From Symbiodinium natans (Eukaryota > Sar > Dinophyceae > Suessiales > Symbiodiniaceae): a DNA stretch of 64,000 nucleotides. The first letter of the stretch is position 1; each line of letters begins with the position of its first letter. The position numbers were made by a program, and so were the translations under genes. The notes beneath the pieces were generated by a model that saw nothing but the letters and a program-made list of their open reading frames with translations, had not been told where the DNA came from and ran no database searches. This document shows, piece by piece, positions 39,901 to 50,845 of the stretch. The stretch covers positions 504,216-568,215 of the forward strand of contig CAJNDS010001447.1 in the NCBI GenBank assembly GCA_905221605.1, given 5' to 3'.

Positions 39901-42118
39901 AACCCTAAACCCTAAACCCTAAACCCTAAACCCTAAACCCTCTCTACCTATGTATATTTAAACTGTAATGGGGCTCTGCTCCCGGTCTGGTCGTTTAGGA
40001 TTTAGGATTTAGGATTCAGGATTTAGGATTTAGGGTTCAGGGGCCTCTCTGGCGCCTGGGCCTCTCCTTTAGGGTTCAGGATTCAGGATTCAGGATTGAG
40101 GACGTAGGATTTAGGATTTAGGGTTGCCCTCGATCTGCTGTCTACTTGGGAGAATTTCAAGAATGACTTTCACGTATTTAATGTTTCAATCAGAGTGCAC
40201 TAGTTGTAACTTGGAGTCAGACGCCCGTTTGTATCCGGGGCAATCTCATGGCCTATGCAAGTCTAGCCAGGGGGAATTACAAGGAGGATGATAACCTCCG
40301 AGATAACCAGTCAGCAAGTCCCGCTAAGCCCGAGACCCTAAACCCCTACCCGTGACCGTCAGCCCTGTGATGCTGCCGAGGATGCAAGCCACAGCAGAGG
40401 AAGTGCCTCGCTAATGGTCTGAGGGCTGGGATCAGGGGGATCAAGGTTGAGACAATGAGGTCTTCGGGATTATGGACAGGAGTATCGCTCCAGTTGCAGT
40501 GAGCCAAGATGTCTCACTAACCAGTCTCGCTAACCTTTGAGTGGGAATTGGGCTTGGGTCTACCGAGTTCAATGCCAACGACTTAGGGTTTGTAGGGTTC
40601 AGGGTTTACCGTTGAGGCTCTGCTGTGATATGGCACAGAAGCTGCGAAGGTGGGATTCCGACTAGCTTCACGAAAGCTTCCTGAAATGCGAGCAGCCATG
40701 GCCCGATTTTAAAAGGCCAACACTTTCATACCACCCCGCGCCGTCTCAGGCGGCACAACCACCCTAACCTATTCTGTTTAGGGCTTAGGCCGGTCCCCAT
40801 GGAACGCCAGGCCAGTTCCAGTCCAGGGGTATCAGGGTAATAACCGTGCCGGAACCGCTGGGGAGGTGGTGGGGCTTAATCCCTCCCACTAAAGACGGCC
40901 TAGGCCTTGAGTTTAGGGTTTAGGGTTGAGTCTAATGTTTGGGGCACTCGGGATTCAAGGTTTGCTCCTGACGGCTATGGCTTGCGGCATCTCCTGACAG
41001 CGCATGGAAGCACGTGTGAACCCCCAAGCCCTATCAGAAGTTTCGAGGCTTCAAGTGGCATGCAGAACAAGGACTGTTTTGAGTAGGGTCCCCAAACCCG
41101 AAACCCCGATTAGACACGCCTAAGCCTGACAGCCCTAAGCCTTAACCTTGAAAACATGCTGAACCCCTAAACCCAAAACCCTAAACCCCAAACCCCAAAC
41201 CCTAAACCCCAAACCCTAAACCCCAAACCCTAAACCCCAAACCCTAAACCCTAAACCCTGAACCCTAAACCCTAACCTCCTCGGCACCGAGCCATCCCAT
41301 TCAGCCTTGCCCTCAGCTTTGCCCTGGGCTCAACCCTTTGGGGACATCTTCAAGAGCCCTGCGCCCGAGCTCCCTGAAGCTCCAACCCCTGTCATTTTGG
41401 TAAAGGGTTTAGGGTTTAGGCTTTAGGGTTTAGGGTTTAGGGTTTAGGGTTCAGGGTTACATGACATCAGTAGAGTGTAGGGGCCCAAAGTTTCGAGGTC
41501 CAAGGGCTTTGGGCTTTCAGGCCTTGGGTTTCCGAGTTTCCGGTTTGGGGGTACGTGGGCCGTCCAGAGGCCGCCCGGAGGCCGTCGGATTTCGGCAACC
41601 AAGAGGCCGTGGACGCAGTACACCCGAAGCCCTCAACCAGGATGGGCTATTAGGCCTTAAAGTCCCCATAAGGAACCCTATAAAGGGCCTTTTAAGGGAT
41701 TTATAGGGTCTAACAGTGTAATCGCGCATCCTGGAATGTTCGTTCTGGGCATAGTTTAGGCTACGCGTTAGGAATGCCGAGTTAGGGGTATGCCGTGAAG
41801 AGCAATCCTGTAAACGCCCCCTCTTGCTAAACCCCTCCCAAGTGACCAATATCCTTTGAGGGTTAGTAGAAGGTCCCTACTGTAGGGGTTTAATGGGGTA
41901 TGTCGGGTTAAGACTTGATCATGCACGCCAACGACGTTCATTGGTTACACTGTGTTATGCATTGCTTGTGGCTCATTATTTCTGCTGCAAAGCCGAAACC
42001 CTAAACCCTAAACCTGAAACCTTAAACCCTAAACGAGGCTGCGATGATCGCGCGGGCATTGGCGCTGTCGCAGCACAGCTCAGCCGTAGCTTCACTGGTA
42101 GAAGGCCAGTGGGGTGAC
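36986..42118 (+). CDS. 5' part of an unrecognised gene (7 frame-consistent exons)
   Basis: Exons 36986-37006 (ATG), 37535-37612, 37965-38022, 39154-39206, 39805-39891, 41292-41390 and 42038 to about 42118 stay in one frame. Each lies between a CCCTAAA array and TTTAGGG or CCCTAAA. The product starts MSRACSE and includes CFERLAAFGADLSASP, APELRELMQLMQQQMGD, STVARLGTVAAALKAP, a Pro-rich segment with PWAQPFGDIFKSPAPELPEA, and AAMIARALALSQHSSAV. Donor/next-exon pairs GTCT/GTCC and GATC/GATG support the third and fourth introns; the second and third exon starts are weaker. Helical, Ala/Leu-rich segments suggest a repeat protein. It may continue into the OPR-like exons downstream, but the join from 42118 to 50048 was not found. 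Confidence 0.42.
37183..37203 (-). repeat. Poly-C run
   Basis: About 21 C in otherwise unique intron sequence. Confidence 0.8.
37434..37515 (-). repeat. CCCTAAA array (about 11 units)
   Basis: Directly upstream of the exon at 37535. Confidence 0.95.
38042..38610 (+). repeat. Long degenerate TTTAGGG/TTTCGGG array
   Basis: About 570 bp of heptamer-like units with frequent substitutions (TTTCGGG, TTTGGGG, TTCAGGG). The most decayed large array, following the exon at 37965-38022. Confidence 0.85.
38941..39122 (-). repeat. CCCTAAA array (about 25 units)
   Basis: Mostly perfect, two units shortened to CCTAAA. Ends 31 bp before the exon at 39154. Confidence 0.95.
39219..39303 (+). repeat. TTTAGGG array (about 12 units)
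   Basis: Follows the exon 39154-39206 by 12 bp; together with the preceding array it brackets the exon as an inverted pair. Confidence 0.95.
39892..41291. other. Intron with TTTAGGA/TTCAGGA repeats and unique sequence
   Basis: Opens GAAG then CCCTAAA (39901-39940), a TTTAGGA/TTCAGGA variant array (39995-40125), about 1 kb of unique sequence with no recognisable frame, and CCCTAAA/CCCCAAA (41166-41275). Confidence 0.5.
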
Positions 42119-44060
42119 TCAGAAAGACCGGCGGTGGGCTTTAGGGTTTAGGGTTTAGGGTTCGACACAACGGCCCTTCTTAAGCAATGGGTGAGTATTG
42201 CCTGTTGGCTCTGCCGTTTGTGTAAGATTCTGAACAACATCATTTAGAGAGCAAGCCCAACGAAGAACGACCCACCACCCCCCCCCCCCCCCCTAACCCT
42301 AAACCCTAAACCCTAAACCCTAAACCCTAAACCCTAAACCCTAAACCCTAAACCCTAAACCCTAAACCCTAAACCCTGAACCCTGAACCCTAAACCCTAA
42401 ACCCTAAACCCTAAACCCCTCCCCCCCGTTTGGGGTGGCTGTGTAGTAAGGATGGTCGCGCCGTCGTTTACTGGCTGTGTTTTAAGGATGGTCGCGCCGC
42501 GGTCATCTGAGTCGATCTGAAGCCTCAACCCAAAACCCAAAACCCCAATCACGGGCTGCTTGCGGCGCGTACTATCCTTGCGACCTCAAACCGTTTTTCG
42601 GGTTTAGGGTTTAGGGTTACAGCCCTAAATAAACCCCAAACAACCACGCTTGTGCCGGCAAACCATTAAACTCAAAAGGCCCTCAATCAGTGCAGCTTGC
42701 AGGCCCAAGCTCCCCGGCGTTTTCCAAAGCCTATACCTCCCTGTAGTCACCTTTTACCCCATTTGATTCGCTTCGGGGTTCCCTTTTATGAAGTACCCAA
42801 CCTAAAAAGGTTATAGTTATCCTCATTTTCAGATGGTTTCTGGGCCACGTGAATCCTAAAAGGGCTCAAATCTGAAATGGCTGGCTCAGAGATCTTAACA
42901 GGGGATCATAGGTAAATGAGCCAAATTTCCCCAAGGCAGGGAAGTCTCAAGCCCTAATCCAAAGCCTTACTTAAAACGGCTCAACGGCCTTGCAAGCTAG
43001 TTCTAACTGGGGCTATATGGCAACTGCTGCTTCTTGCCTCGGGATTTTAGCATGCATGGATGCACAATCCGGACTTCTGAGCTTTCGCACCGCTGTACCC
43101 TGAAGATATTCACGATAACAGGAGGGTTTGCGGACTAGATTCACGCCATCCGGTGCCCTGCCCGTTTTCTGTCTGCGCGTGCCTTTTTCTGGCTACGAAT
43201 CACACATCCCGAGGCCACAGACTATCAACGCCAAATCCGCACCAGCTCCGCCGGCCCGCCCAACATCACAATGTATTTTTCAACACCTCATGGTAGCGCG
43301 CTATGTTTTTTTAACGCCGAATACTTGACCAAGGGTAAAGAAGTGCAGGAGGATCAGATAATTGGCAGGGGTTGAGGCTTGGTGTTTTTTCCAAGTTCCT
43401 ACTATGGCATGGTCATCACGCCTGCGATGCTTCACGTTAGTCCACACGAAACCAGCGATAGTAGGAAGGGCTTTGCAAAAGCTTATATACTTGGAGGTTC
43501 AGGTACTTACTAACCCAATGATAACTGTACGTATTACCGTACGTATAACCCCCTTGCAGCCATTTTAGGATTTTAGGGCACTTAAGGGACTTTGAGAAGG
43601 GTTTAGAGGTCGGCAGGTGCGGGCCTTTTTGTGGTTCAGGGTTTAGACGCCTTGCTAACATGACTCAGTCATGGTGGAGTTGGCCAATCTTTAGGGTGTA
43701 GGTTTTTTGGCGTCAGGCGAGTGATGTGTAGTTTTACTACTCCCCAAACCATGCAGCCCTTACTTAACCCCAGGTCCGCACTTTGAAACAAACTCGCTCC
43801 TTCCTCCCCGAACTCGCTCCTTCCTCCCACGCCTTAATACTCCTGAGTCTTGATAAGGTAAACCCTAAACCCTCACCCTAAACACTAATTGGGGTTTTAA
43901 CAACTAAGACTCCCCTCGCTTACACTTGGAGCTTCATGTGGCACTTAGACTTACACTTTAATTATAGATGTACTTCAAAATCACTTAGAAGCCCCTTAAG
44001 TTCCCCCAACATATGTTTAGAACTAGTGCCCTGAACCCTAATCCCTAATCCCTAACCCTA
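42119..44060. other. Mostly unassigned sequence
   Basis: TTTAGGG (42139-42162), poly-C (42278-42293), CCCTAAA (42295-42416), a 36-bp tandem duplication containing AAGGATGGTCGCGCCG (42437-42505), a diverged family A element (42735-42845), unique sequence and a half family F arm (43488-43570). The copy AACTCGCTCCTTCCTCCC is duplicated at 43791-43829. No exon could be supported. Confidence 0.4.
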
Positions 44061-44070
44061 AACCCCAAGT

Positions 44071-44163
44071 AGCAGCCTAGCACGAGGTGCTGTGCCCCGG
44101 GCGAACGCGCTTGGAGCCCGTGCATTGGCGCCTCGGCGACTTTCCGAGACTGGCGCAACGTCC
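44071..44163 (+). CDS. Possible exon island
   Basis: GC-rich, bounded by CCCTAA on both sides. All three frames are nearly open, so the reading is uncertain: one gives CPGRTRLEPVHWRLGDFPRL, another AVPRANALGARALAPRRLSE. Confidence 0.2.
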
Positions 44164-44179
44164 TAAACCCTAGAAGCTA

Positions 44180-44307
44180 CTTGGAGGTTCATGGTACTTA
44201 TTACCCAAGTATAACTGTACTTATAACCATATTAGGGCAGTTAAGGGGCTTATAAGTGGGGTATAAGTACAGTTATACTTGGTTAACAGGCACCCTGAAC
44301 CTCCAAG
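44180..44307. mobile_element. Family F hairpin element, best copy
   Basis: CTTGGAGGTTCATGGTACTTA ... ACAGGCACCCTGAACCTCC then AAG. The arms contain ATAACTGTACTTATAACC and its complement. TA flanks both ends. Confidence 0.85.
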
Positions 44308-44689
44308 TAGGACCCAGAGTGGGCCCATGTTCCCGTTTTTTAGGGCTAAGGGTTTTTTGTTTAGGGTTTAGGGTTTAGGGTTCACAAGTCCAAGCATTCA
44401 CTAGTCAAGCAGCTTGTCAAGCGTTGGAAAAAAACCCACCCACCCAAGAAACTTGAGAAAATATAAAGTTCACTCAATACTTTCCCGGTAGGCTTAAAGC
44501 TCAAAGTCCAATTGGTCCAAAACCCGAAATCTAAGGTCCACAATAGACCCCACTCCCTATGCCCCAAATCCTAAACCCTATGCCCCAAACCCCAAGAGTC
44601 CTAAACCCTATGTCCCAAATCCCATGCCCCAAATCCTACAGCCCTAAACTCTATGCCCCAAAGGGGGTCAGGGTTTAGGCCCCCTCCCC

Positions 44690-44925
44690 CCCCCCCGGGT
44701 GGAAAAAACCGTTTGCCGACGAAGGGCGCCAGGGTTTAGAGCCCCCCGAGGAACAAAACCATTTGCCGACGAAGGGCGTCAGGGTTTACGGGCCCCCCCG
44801 GGGAGAAAAAAAAAAAACATTTGCGGACGAAGGGTGTCAGGGTTTAGGGGCCTCCCGGGGAAAAAAAACCATTTTGCCGACGAAGGGTGTCGGGGTTTAG
44901 GGCCCCTGCCCCCAGGACCTTAAAC
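44690..44925 (+). repeat. Minisatellite, four units of about 60 bp
   Basis: The unit contains TTTGCCGACGAAGGG, CAGGGTTTAG and a C-run/G-run. Four copies with A-run length differences, and a fifth partial copy at 45048-45085. Each unit embeds one telomere-like word. Confidence 0.85.
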
Positions 44926-45149
44926 AGGAGCCCCTGTGGGGGGGACCCCAAGATTCGGGAAAAATGGCTCGATTCCCAATTCGTTTCAAATAGAATTTAT
45001 ATAGCGATCATGACCCTCAGAAATTTTTTAGATTCTGGGTCCGGGCAGAAAAAAAACACATGCCGACGAAGCCCATTAGGGTTTAGATATACATAGTAAG
45101 AGAGGGTTTAGGGTTTAGGGTTTAGGGTTTAGGGTTTAGGGTTTAGGAC

Positions 45150-45263
45150 GAGGACCCCGAGGTGGGCCCGTATTGCCTTTTTGTTGAGGTTTTTGGTTCC
45201 CTTTTCAGCCCGTTCAAACCAAAAAGGGCGCCCTTTCTATTTTTAGGTTCCTCCTGGGTCTCA
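45150..45263. mobile_element. Family G element
   Basis: GACCCCGAGGTGGGCCCGTA ... AGGTTCCTCCTGGGTC with the family core AAAAAGGGCGCCCTTTCTAT. Confidence 0.6.
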
Positions 45264-45736
45264 TAAAGGGCTCCAGGGCTTAGGGTCAGACCTTCGTGCT
45301 TGCAAGTTTATGGCGGGTCTGGGGCTTCGAGCTTTAAGTTTAGGGCTAAGAGCATGTGCAGGGTGGTTTAGGGTTTAGGGTTTAGGGTTTGGCAAAGGTC
45401 CTGAGATCGGAAGTCTGAAAGGATCCGCATTTTGAAGCCTCTCTCAGGTCCTTGAAGATGCTGCTTGCGACAGAAGAGAAGCACAGCCTAAAAAAGGGTG
45501 CCCTTCTTGGCTTAAAGGGGCTTCAAAAATGTATAAGGGAACCTAAGCCCTAAAAGAAACAAATAAGGTCCCACCTCTGGGTCCCAACCCTAAACCCTAA
45601 ACCCTAAACCCTAAGCGTGTAATTCAAAGTGTTTGGACCCTCGAAACCCTGGACCCCCACAACCCTGGATCACTGACCAGATCGCGAGGTCACAATCCTG
45701 AAAGCCGATACGTCAACCTCCAGCCACACACCAGAA

Positions 45737-45840
45737 CTATTTCATGGCTGGGATAGTATTAAAAATTTAGATTTTATTTATGTTCCTTATTGGCTTTAAG
45801 TATTTTGAAAATGTAAAATGTTTCCCAACTATGACAGAGA
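45737..45840 (-). mobile_element. Family C element, reverse orientation
   Basis: TTTCATGGCTGGGATAG ... TTTCCCAACTATGACAG; the interior CCTTATTGGCTTTAAGTA is the reverse complement of the family motif. Confidence 0.75.
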
Positions 45841-46619
45841 GAATGGGCTACTGTGCCCTATGTTGTGATCATTGTGTTGTTACTATACGATTGTTTTATC
45901 ACGCAGGGCGGGTCACAGTCTAAACTAAACACCTCACAAAGCTTGCTGGGCAAGTCCTGCAGCCTCGCTTTTCCTCTGTTGTTTGCTGGATATGAACCAG
46001 GCTTCTTCTTTTGGTTTTTGGTGGGTGTATTTGCAGGGTTCCTGATGAATATTGCTGAGTCTGACAGTGATCACACAAGCCCAAGCATCGCCGCACCCGC
46101 GTGGAGGGGCGGAGCGGGGGGGGGGGGGGGGGGGGGTGGTCATTGTGAGAGTCATCGCAGTCCAAGCTCCACACCAGGCCCCAAGACCATGACCGTAGCA
46201 CCCTAAATGCCTAAACACATTCAGCCCGAAACCCTAGAACCAACCCACAACCACTTGGAGGGGGTGGCAAGCCAAGGGGCAAACCTACTCCCCCCAAAAA
46301 CCCCAAACCCCTTAAACTAAACCCCCAAAAACAACACCAGACCACACAGAGGGGGTGGGGGAGGGGCGCAAGGGGGGGTACCCTTTCTTTCGGGCAAAAA
46401 GAACTGGCCACCTACGACCGCTTCCAACCCTCCCCACCCCCACAAGGCCCTCAAGATCTTCCCCAAACCCTAAACCCCTTAATGCTCGAAACCCTAAGAC
46501 CCAAATCCTCGAAACCGTACACCCTAAACCCATAGACATCCTAACCCCCTACACCCTAAACCCTAAACCCTAAATCCTAAACCCTAAACCTCGAAACCCT
46601 AGCCTTCCTTTCATGCAAG

Positions 46620-46685
46620 GTCCGACTGGCCTGGGCCGGAGCTGCTGTGAGGCTTCCAGGCCTGGAATCCCTCCCGATGAGTTGA
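46620..46685 (+). CDS. Possible exon island
   Basis: After ATGCAAG, an open stretch V-R-L-A-W-A-G-A-A-V-R-L-P-G-L-E-S-L-P-M-S. TTTAGGGG repeats follow from 46688. Frame not confirmed by a neighbour. Confidence 0.22.
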   Translation, partial: VRLAWAGAAVRLPGLESLPMS

Positions 46686-46830
46686 GGGTTTAGGGGTTTA
46701 CGGGTTTAGGGGTTTAGGGGTTTAGGGGTTTAGGGGTTTAGGGGTTTAGGGGTTTAGGGGTTTAGGGGTTTAGGGGTTTAGGGGTTTAGGGGTTTAGGGG
46801 TTTAGGGGTTTAGGGGTTTAGGGGTTAGGG
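46686..46830 (+). repeat. TTTAGGGG octamer array (about 18 units)
   Basis: Homogeneous variant of the telomere heptamer with one extra G. Confidence 0.95.
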
Positions 46831-46983
46831 TTATGCTCGAGAGCTCTTGTGGCCATCGATGCGCATGCAGGCTTCTTTCCTTCCCGACGGCAAAACTGCT
46901 CTCTGTGCCCTTCACAGAAACCCTCAAACCGAACTATCAAACCCCGACACCGCGACTCCAAGAACCAAGGCTTCTAACCGTAC

Positions 46984-47084
46984 ACTTTGTCATAGTTGGG
47001 TAGCATTTTTTCATTTTTCAGGGTACTTAAACCCAATAAGGAGTATAGATTTAAATTTTTAATATTTTCCCAACCATGAACTAG
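46984..47084 (+). mobile_element. Family C element
   Basis: CTTTGTCATAGTTGGGTAGC ... TTCCCAACCATGAACTAG; about 100 bp and very close to nirBD intron 11. Confidence 0.85.
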
Positions 47085-47224
47085 TTAAAGACCAAACCCA
47101 CCCCAAGACCCGAAAGCCCTGAAGCTTCACCTAAAGTTTCCAGGGGGTTTTGGATTTTGGGTTCAGGGGTTTAGGGGTTAGGGGTTAGGGTTTAGGGTTT
47201 AGGGTCTAGGGTTTAGGGTTTAGG

Positions 47225-48069
47225 GTGCCCCTAGCTGACACCCTAGAACCGACATCCCCCTTCCCGGAACACACGCTTCTTGCGGCCGGCTTAGGGCACG
47301 GCAATGTCTTGCCATGCTCTCTTCCCGAACCTTACATACAGGTTTAGGGTGCAAGGCTCAGACCCTTGAACCCTAAACGCTATGGCCCTGAGTGCCCTAA
47401 TGTCGGAACCTAAACCCCTTTAAACCCGAAAGCCTCTAAACCCCTCAACGCTAAACCCGACACCGGAACAATTGCCGAGCCAAAAGACCCTCAACAACCA
47501 ACCTGACGAGGTCCTAGGGTTTAGGGCTTAAGGAATGAGAGAATTCGATGCCTCAGATCACTGCTTCTTTGCGAGAGTAGATGTGGGGCAAGGGCTTCCC
47601 TAATGCCCTTTCAAGAACCAGGAAGAAGCCTTGAAGAACCCTAGGCCATTTTCCGGGCCATGAGGTCCCTGAGATGCAAAGCCTTAAAGCCCTCCACTTC
47701 TTTCCCAGGCTGCTCCACTCCACACCCTGAACCCTAAACCCTAAACTCTCAATCCTACGCCCTGAGCCACAAAGCCTACAAGACTCCCACATGGTCCCTG
47801 AACACGGTCCTTTACCTTTCTTTGGGGTTTGTGAAGTATGGGCCCCTAAACCCCTAAAGCCCTAAGCCCTAAACCCCAAACCCTAACCCCTAAACCCTAA
47901 ACCCTTCTCATGGCCGACTAAGGGCCCTGGTAACTACCCTCAGCCCTAAACCCTAAACCCTAAACCCTAAACCCTAAACCCTAAACCCTAAACCCTAAAC
48001 CCTAAACCCTAAACCCTAAACCCTAAACCCTAAACCCTAAACCCTAAACCCTCCTCCGAATGCCCTCAG
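47225..48069. other. Non-coding stretch with CCCTAAA arrays
   Basis: Unique sequence with scattered CCCTAAA-like words, then CCCTAAA 47860-47905 and 47945-48051 (about 15 units). Confidence 0.5.
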
Positions 48070-48137
48070 GGACCGAACTGGACCCCATCCTCGACGAGGC
48101 CGCGACGCGAGCGGAGCGGCTGCAACCGAAGGCGGGC
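48070..48137 (+). CDS. Exon island
   Basis: CCCTCAG|GGACC start and GATG|TGTGGGGG donor. It reads TELDPILDEAATRAERLQPK then AG, a charged helix. CCCTAAA array to the left, TTTAGGG to the right. 68 nt, phase 1 in and phase 0 out. Confidence 0.4.
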
Positions 48138-48317
48138 GATGTGTGGGGGTTCAGGGTTTGGGGTTTAGGGTTTCGGGTTTCGGGTTTAGGGTTGAGTGTT
48201 TAGGGTTTAAAGGGTTTAGAGTTTAGGGTTTAGGGTTTAGGGACAGGGTTTGCATACTAGTTGAGTGTTCAGGGTTCAGGGTTTGCAAAAGGGTCAGGGC
48301 TTCGGCTAAGGCATGAC

Positions 48318-48427
48318 AACCCTAAACCCTAAACCCTAAACCCTAAACCCTAAACCCTAAACCCTAAACCCTAAACCCTAAACCCTAAACCCTAAACCCT
48401 AAACCCTAAACCCTAAACCCTAAACCC
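48318..48427 (-). repeat. CCCTAAA array (about 15 units)
   Basis: Perfect heptamers between short degenerate TTTAGGG tracts. Confidence 0.95.
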
Positions 48428-48713
48428 TCACTTTTAAGCAGGTAAGTCCAGGGAGGGTTTAGGGTTTAGGGGTTAAGGGCTTAGGGTTTAGGGTTCAGGG
48501 TTTAGGGTTTAGGGACCTTCCAGCAAAAGGATCTGGCTTTTATGGTGCTTAAGGGGGACTGGAGGTGTGGAGTTCTGTGAATCCCCATATTATGTTTCCG
48601 GTAATTACCATATGCCTTTAATGGAACTGCGTGCCTATATCTACCCTAAACCCTAAACCCTAAAGGCTAAACGCTAAACGCTAAACCCTAAACGCTAAAC
48701 CCTAACAACTTAG

Positions 48714-48776
48714 AGACGTCAGTCGGCCACGACTTCGTTTGGGTGCCGCAAGACTGGCCTATCATCCAATGACCTC
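48714..48776 (+). CDS. Possible exon island
   Basis: After ACTTAGAG the frame D-V-S-R-P-R-L-R-L-G-A-A-R-L-A-Y-H-P-M-T is open, followed by TTTAGGG. Boundaries uncertain. Confidence 0.25.
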
Positions 48777-48799
48777 GGACCAAATGTGTTTAGGGTTTA

Positions 48800-49560
48800 G
48801 TAATGGTCTTGGTTTGGGTTATAGGGTTTAGGTTTTCTAAGGCTGTTGGAAGTAGAGTTTTGGAGCTTCCGGAGGGTAAGAAAACTCACGGCCTGGGGCT
48901 TATCTTGCACTGCTTGAGGCTGTTGTCAAGTTCTTGGCAGCATGGGCTGGAAAGCCAATGTCCGAGACGTTAACAGAGTTTTGTTAGTTTTACTTGATCT
49001 ATTCCTGCTAGAAAAATCAATCTTTGCTCCTCCCCTCGCCCAAAAACATCAACTTTGCCAAGGCGGGAAAGGAGGGGCGGGGTGGGGAGGGGGTGTTGGG
49101 AGGCGGGGGGGGGGGGGGGGGGGTGAGGGGGGGGGGGGGGGGGCAGGTGAGGGGGGGGGGGGGGGGGGGCAGGTGAGGGGGGTGGGGGGGACGATTCTTC
49201 CGTTTCTCCGGTCGGAGGTGTAGGGACCTTTACGGAAGCTTAGGGAACCTTAGGGAACAGTGGGGAGGTTACATACCTTTCTTGAAACCCCCCCTCCCTT
49301 AAGAACCCCATAACTTGAGGTTGTTGTCTGCTTCTTTCGGCCTCCCAAAGTCGAAGGTTTCGGTTTGCACTTGTTTTTGGTTTTACGGGTTTAGGGGTTT
49401 AGGGGTTTAGGGGTTTAGGGGTTTAGGGGTTTAGGGGTTTAGGGGTTTAGGGGTTTAGGGGTTTAGGGGTTTAGGGGTTTAGGGTTTAGGGTTTAGGATT
49501 TATAGGGTTTAGGTCTGATGGCGTGCGTCTTGAGCCTAAACGCGCTAAGCCCGAAACTCT
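48800..49560. other. G-run rich intron with a TTTAGGGG array
   Basis: Long G-runs at 49098-49190 produce a spurious Gly-rich frame. A TTTAGGGG octamer array fills 49387-49482. Confidence 0.6.
49387..49482 (+). repeat. TTTAGGGG octamer array (about 12 units)
   Basis: Second homogeneous octamer array, same variant as 46686-46830. Confidence 0.95.
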
Positions 49561-49570
49561 GGAGACCTGA

Positions 49571-49655
49571 AGTCACCCAGCCGGTTCACCCGGCGAATCC
49601 TGTCAACGAGTGCAAGGCGGAGCCTGAGAAACACTTGGTTTTGGGCCCCCAGCAA
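49571..49655 (+). CDS. Possible exon island
   Basis: Open frame EVTQPVHPANPVNECKAEPE then KHLVLGP, bounded left by TTTAGGG-rich and right by CCCCAAACCCTAAACC sequence, so the flanks do not fit the usual rule. Confidence 0.2.
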
Positions 49656-49719
49656 CAATGGCGCGTTTGCGGGGGCCCATAAAACCCCAAACCCTAAACC
49701 CTCTGTTAGAGGCCCTACA

Positions 49720-49820
49720 TTGGGATGTTCATCCTTATACTAACAGTCCTTAATCGAAATTCTAGTATCCCGACTAAAACCCTGATCAAGGACTGTCAGT
49801 CTAAGGGGGAACATCCCAAG
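49720..49820. mobile_element. Family E hairpin element
   Basis: TTGGGATGTTCATCCTTATAC ... GTCTAAGGGGGAACATCCCAAG with the AACAGTCCTTAAT arm. Confidence 0.75.
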
Positions 49821-49825
49821 CCAAA

Positions 49826-50025
49826 CTTGGAGGTTCATGGTACTTATTAACCAATTGTAACTGTACTTATAACCCACTCATAAGCCCCTTAAGTGCCCCA
49901 ATATGGTTATAAGTACAGCTTTAAGTACGGTTATCATTGGGTTAGCAAGTGCCCTAAACCCTAAACCCTAAACCCTAACCCTAAACCCTAAACCCTAAAC
50001 CCTAAACCCTAAACCCTGTGTTAGA
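49826..50025. mobile_element. Family F element whose right end is replaced by CCCTAAA
   Basis: CTTGGAGGTTCATGGTACTTA at the left as in 44180. The right arm stops at GCAAGTGCCC and continues as a CCCTAAA array (49951-50015), where other copies have CCCTGAACCTCCAAG. Confidence 0.65.
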
Positions 50026-50047
50026 GACCCTAGACATCTGCCGAGAG

Positions 50048-50100
50048 GCCATGGCCAATCTGCTTTGGGCCATGGCAGCCCTCAGGAGGCGAGCGCAAAC
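50048..50100 (+). CDS. Exon with an OPR/RAP-like helical repeat
   Basis: CCGAGAG|GCCA start; it reads AMANLLWAMAALRRRAQTP. The A-N-x-x-W-A-x-A-x-L signature resembles helical repeats of OPR and RAP-type organelle RNA-binding proteins. CCCTAAA array on the left. Right boundary uncertain (a GAGT donor near 50101 is one choice). Confidence 0.45.
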
Positions 50101-50699
50101 TCCTGGAGTTTGTCGCACCCTAAACCCTACGCCACAGACCCTGCTAGGGTTCGGGGTTTAGGGTTTAGGGTTTTAGGGTTTTAGGGTTTAGGGTTTAGGG
50201 TTAGTGTTTATAGGGTTTTACGAACCCTAATCCCTACTGCACAAGCCTGAGCCCTCTTAACATTGCACGCTGTCTATGGTTTCTGGGCTCAGGTTGCTCG
50301 GTTTTTTGAGTTTTGTTTTTGCTGAATGTTCGGCCTCTTGCCTCACACTGTAGCTTGTTTAGGGTTTAGGGTTAAGGGTTTAGGGTTTAGGGTTTAGGGT
50401 TTAGGGTTTAGGGTGGGCTCAGACGAGGAGAAGAGATGCCGCCATGCTCTCCTTGCTACCGCACGTGGTGGATCGGCGAGGGCCCGAGTCTTCACTTCAG
50501 TAGCTTGCAGGGGCTTTTGGGTTTCGGAGTCATCGAGGTGCCCCGAAGCCTAACTCTTAAACCTTATGAGCCCGAAACCCCTACACTCAACCCTTCGCCC
50601 TAAACCCTAAGACCCTAAGACCCTAAGACCCTAAGACCCGAAGACCTAAACCCTAAACCCTAAACCCTGAACCCTAAACCCTGCAAACCCTTTCAAAAG

Positions 50700-50778
50700 G
50701 TGCCGGAGCCTGGCGCCGCAGGGCCTGGCAAACTCCCTTTGGGCCTTGGCAGCGCTACGACCACGAGCCGCCGGAGGA
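50700..50778 (+). CDS. Exon with an OPR/RAP-like helical repeat
   Basis: AAAAG|GTGC start, GCGG|CTTTGGGG donor. It reads RSLAPQGLANSLWALAALRP then RAAGG, a textbook x-x-L-A-N-S-L-W-A-L-A-A-L unit. Same strand as the 50048 exon, so probably one gene. Such proteins bind organellar transcripts; here that is inference from one motif. Confidence 0.55.
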
Positions 50779-50845
50779 GCGGCTTTGGGGGGGGGGTAAG
50801 GCAGTTTAGGGGTTTAGGGTTTAGGGGTTTAGGGTTTAGGGTTTA

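Noticed and set aside
45853..46206. 117-codon frame with hydrophobic segments
   Set aside because: It runs into a G-run, lacks island flanks, and overlapping minus-strand frames are equally long.
48942..49223. Gly-rich 93-codon frame
   Set aside because: Driven by G-runs at 49098-49190 with no splice or island support.
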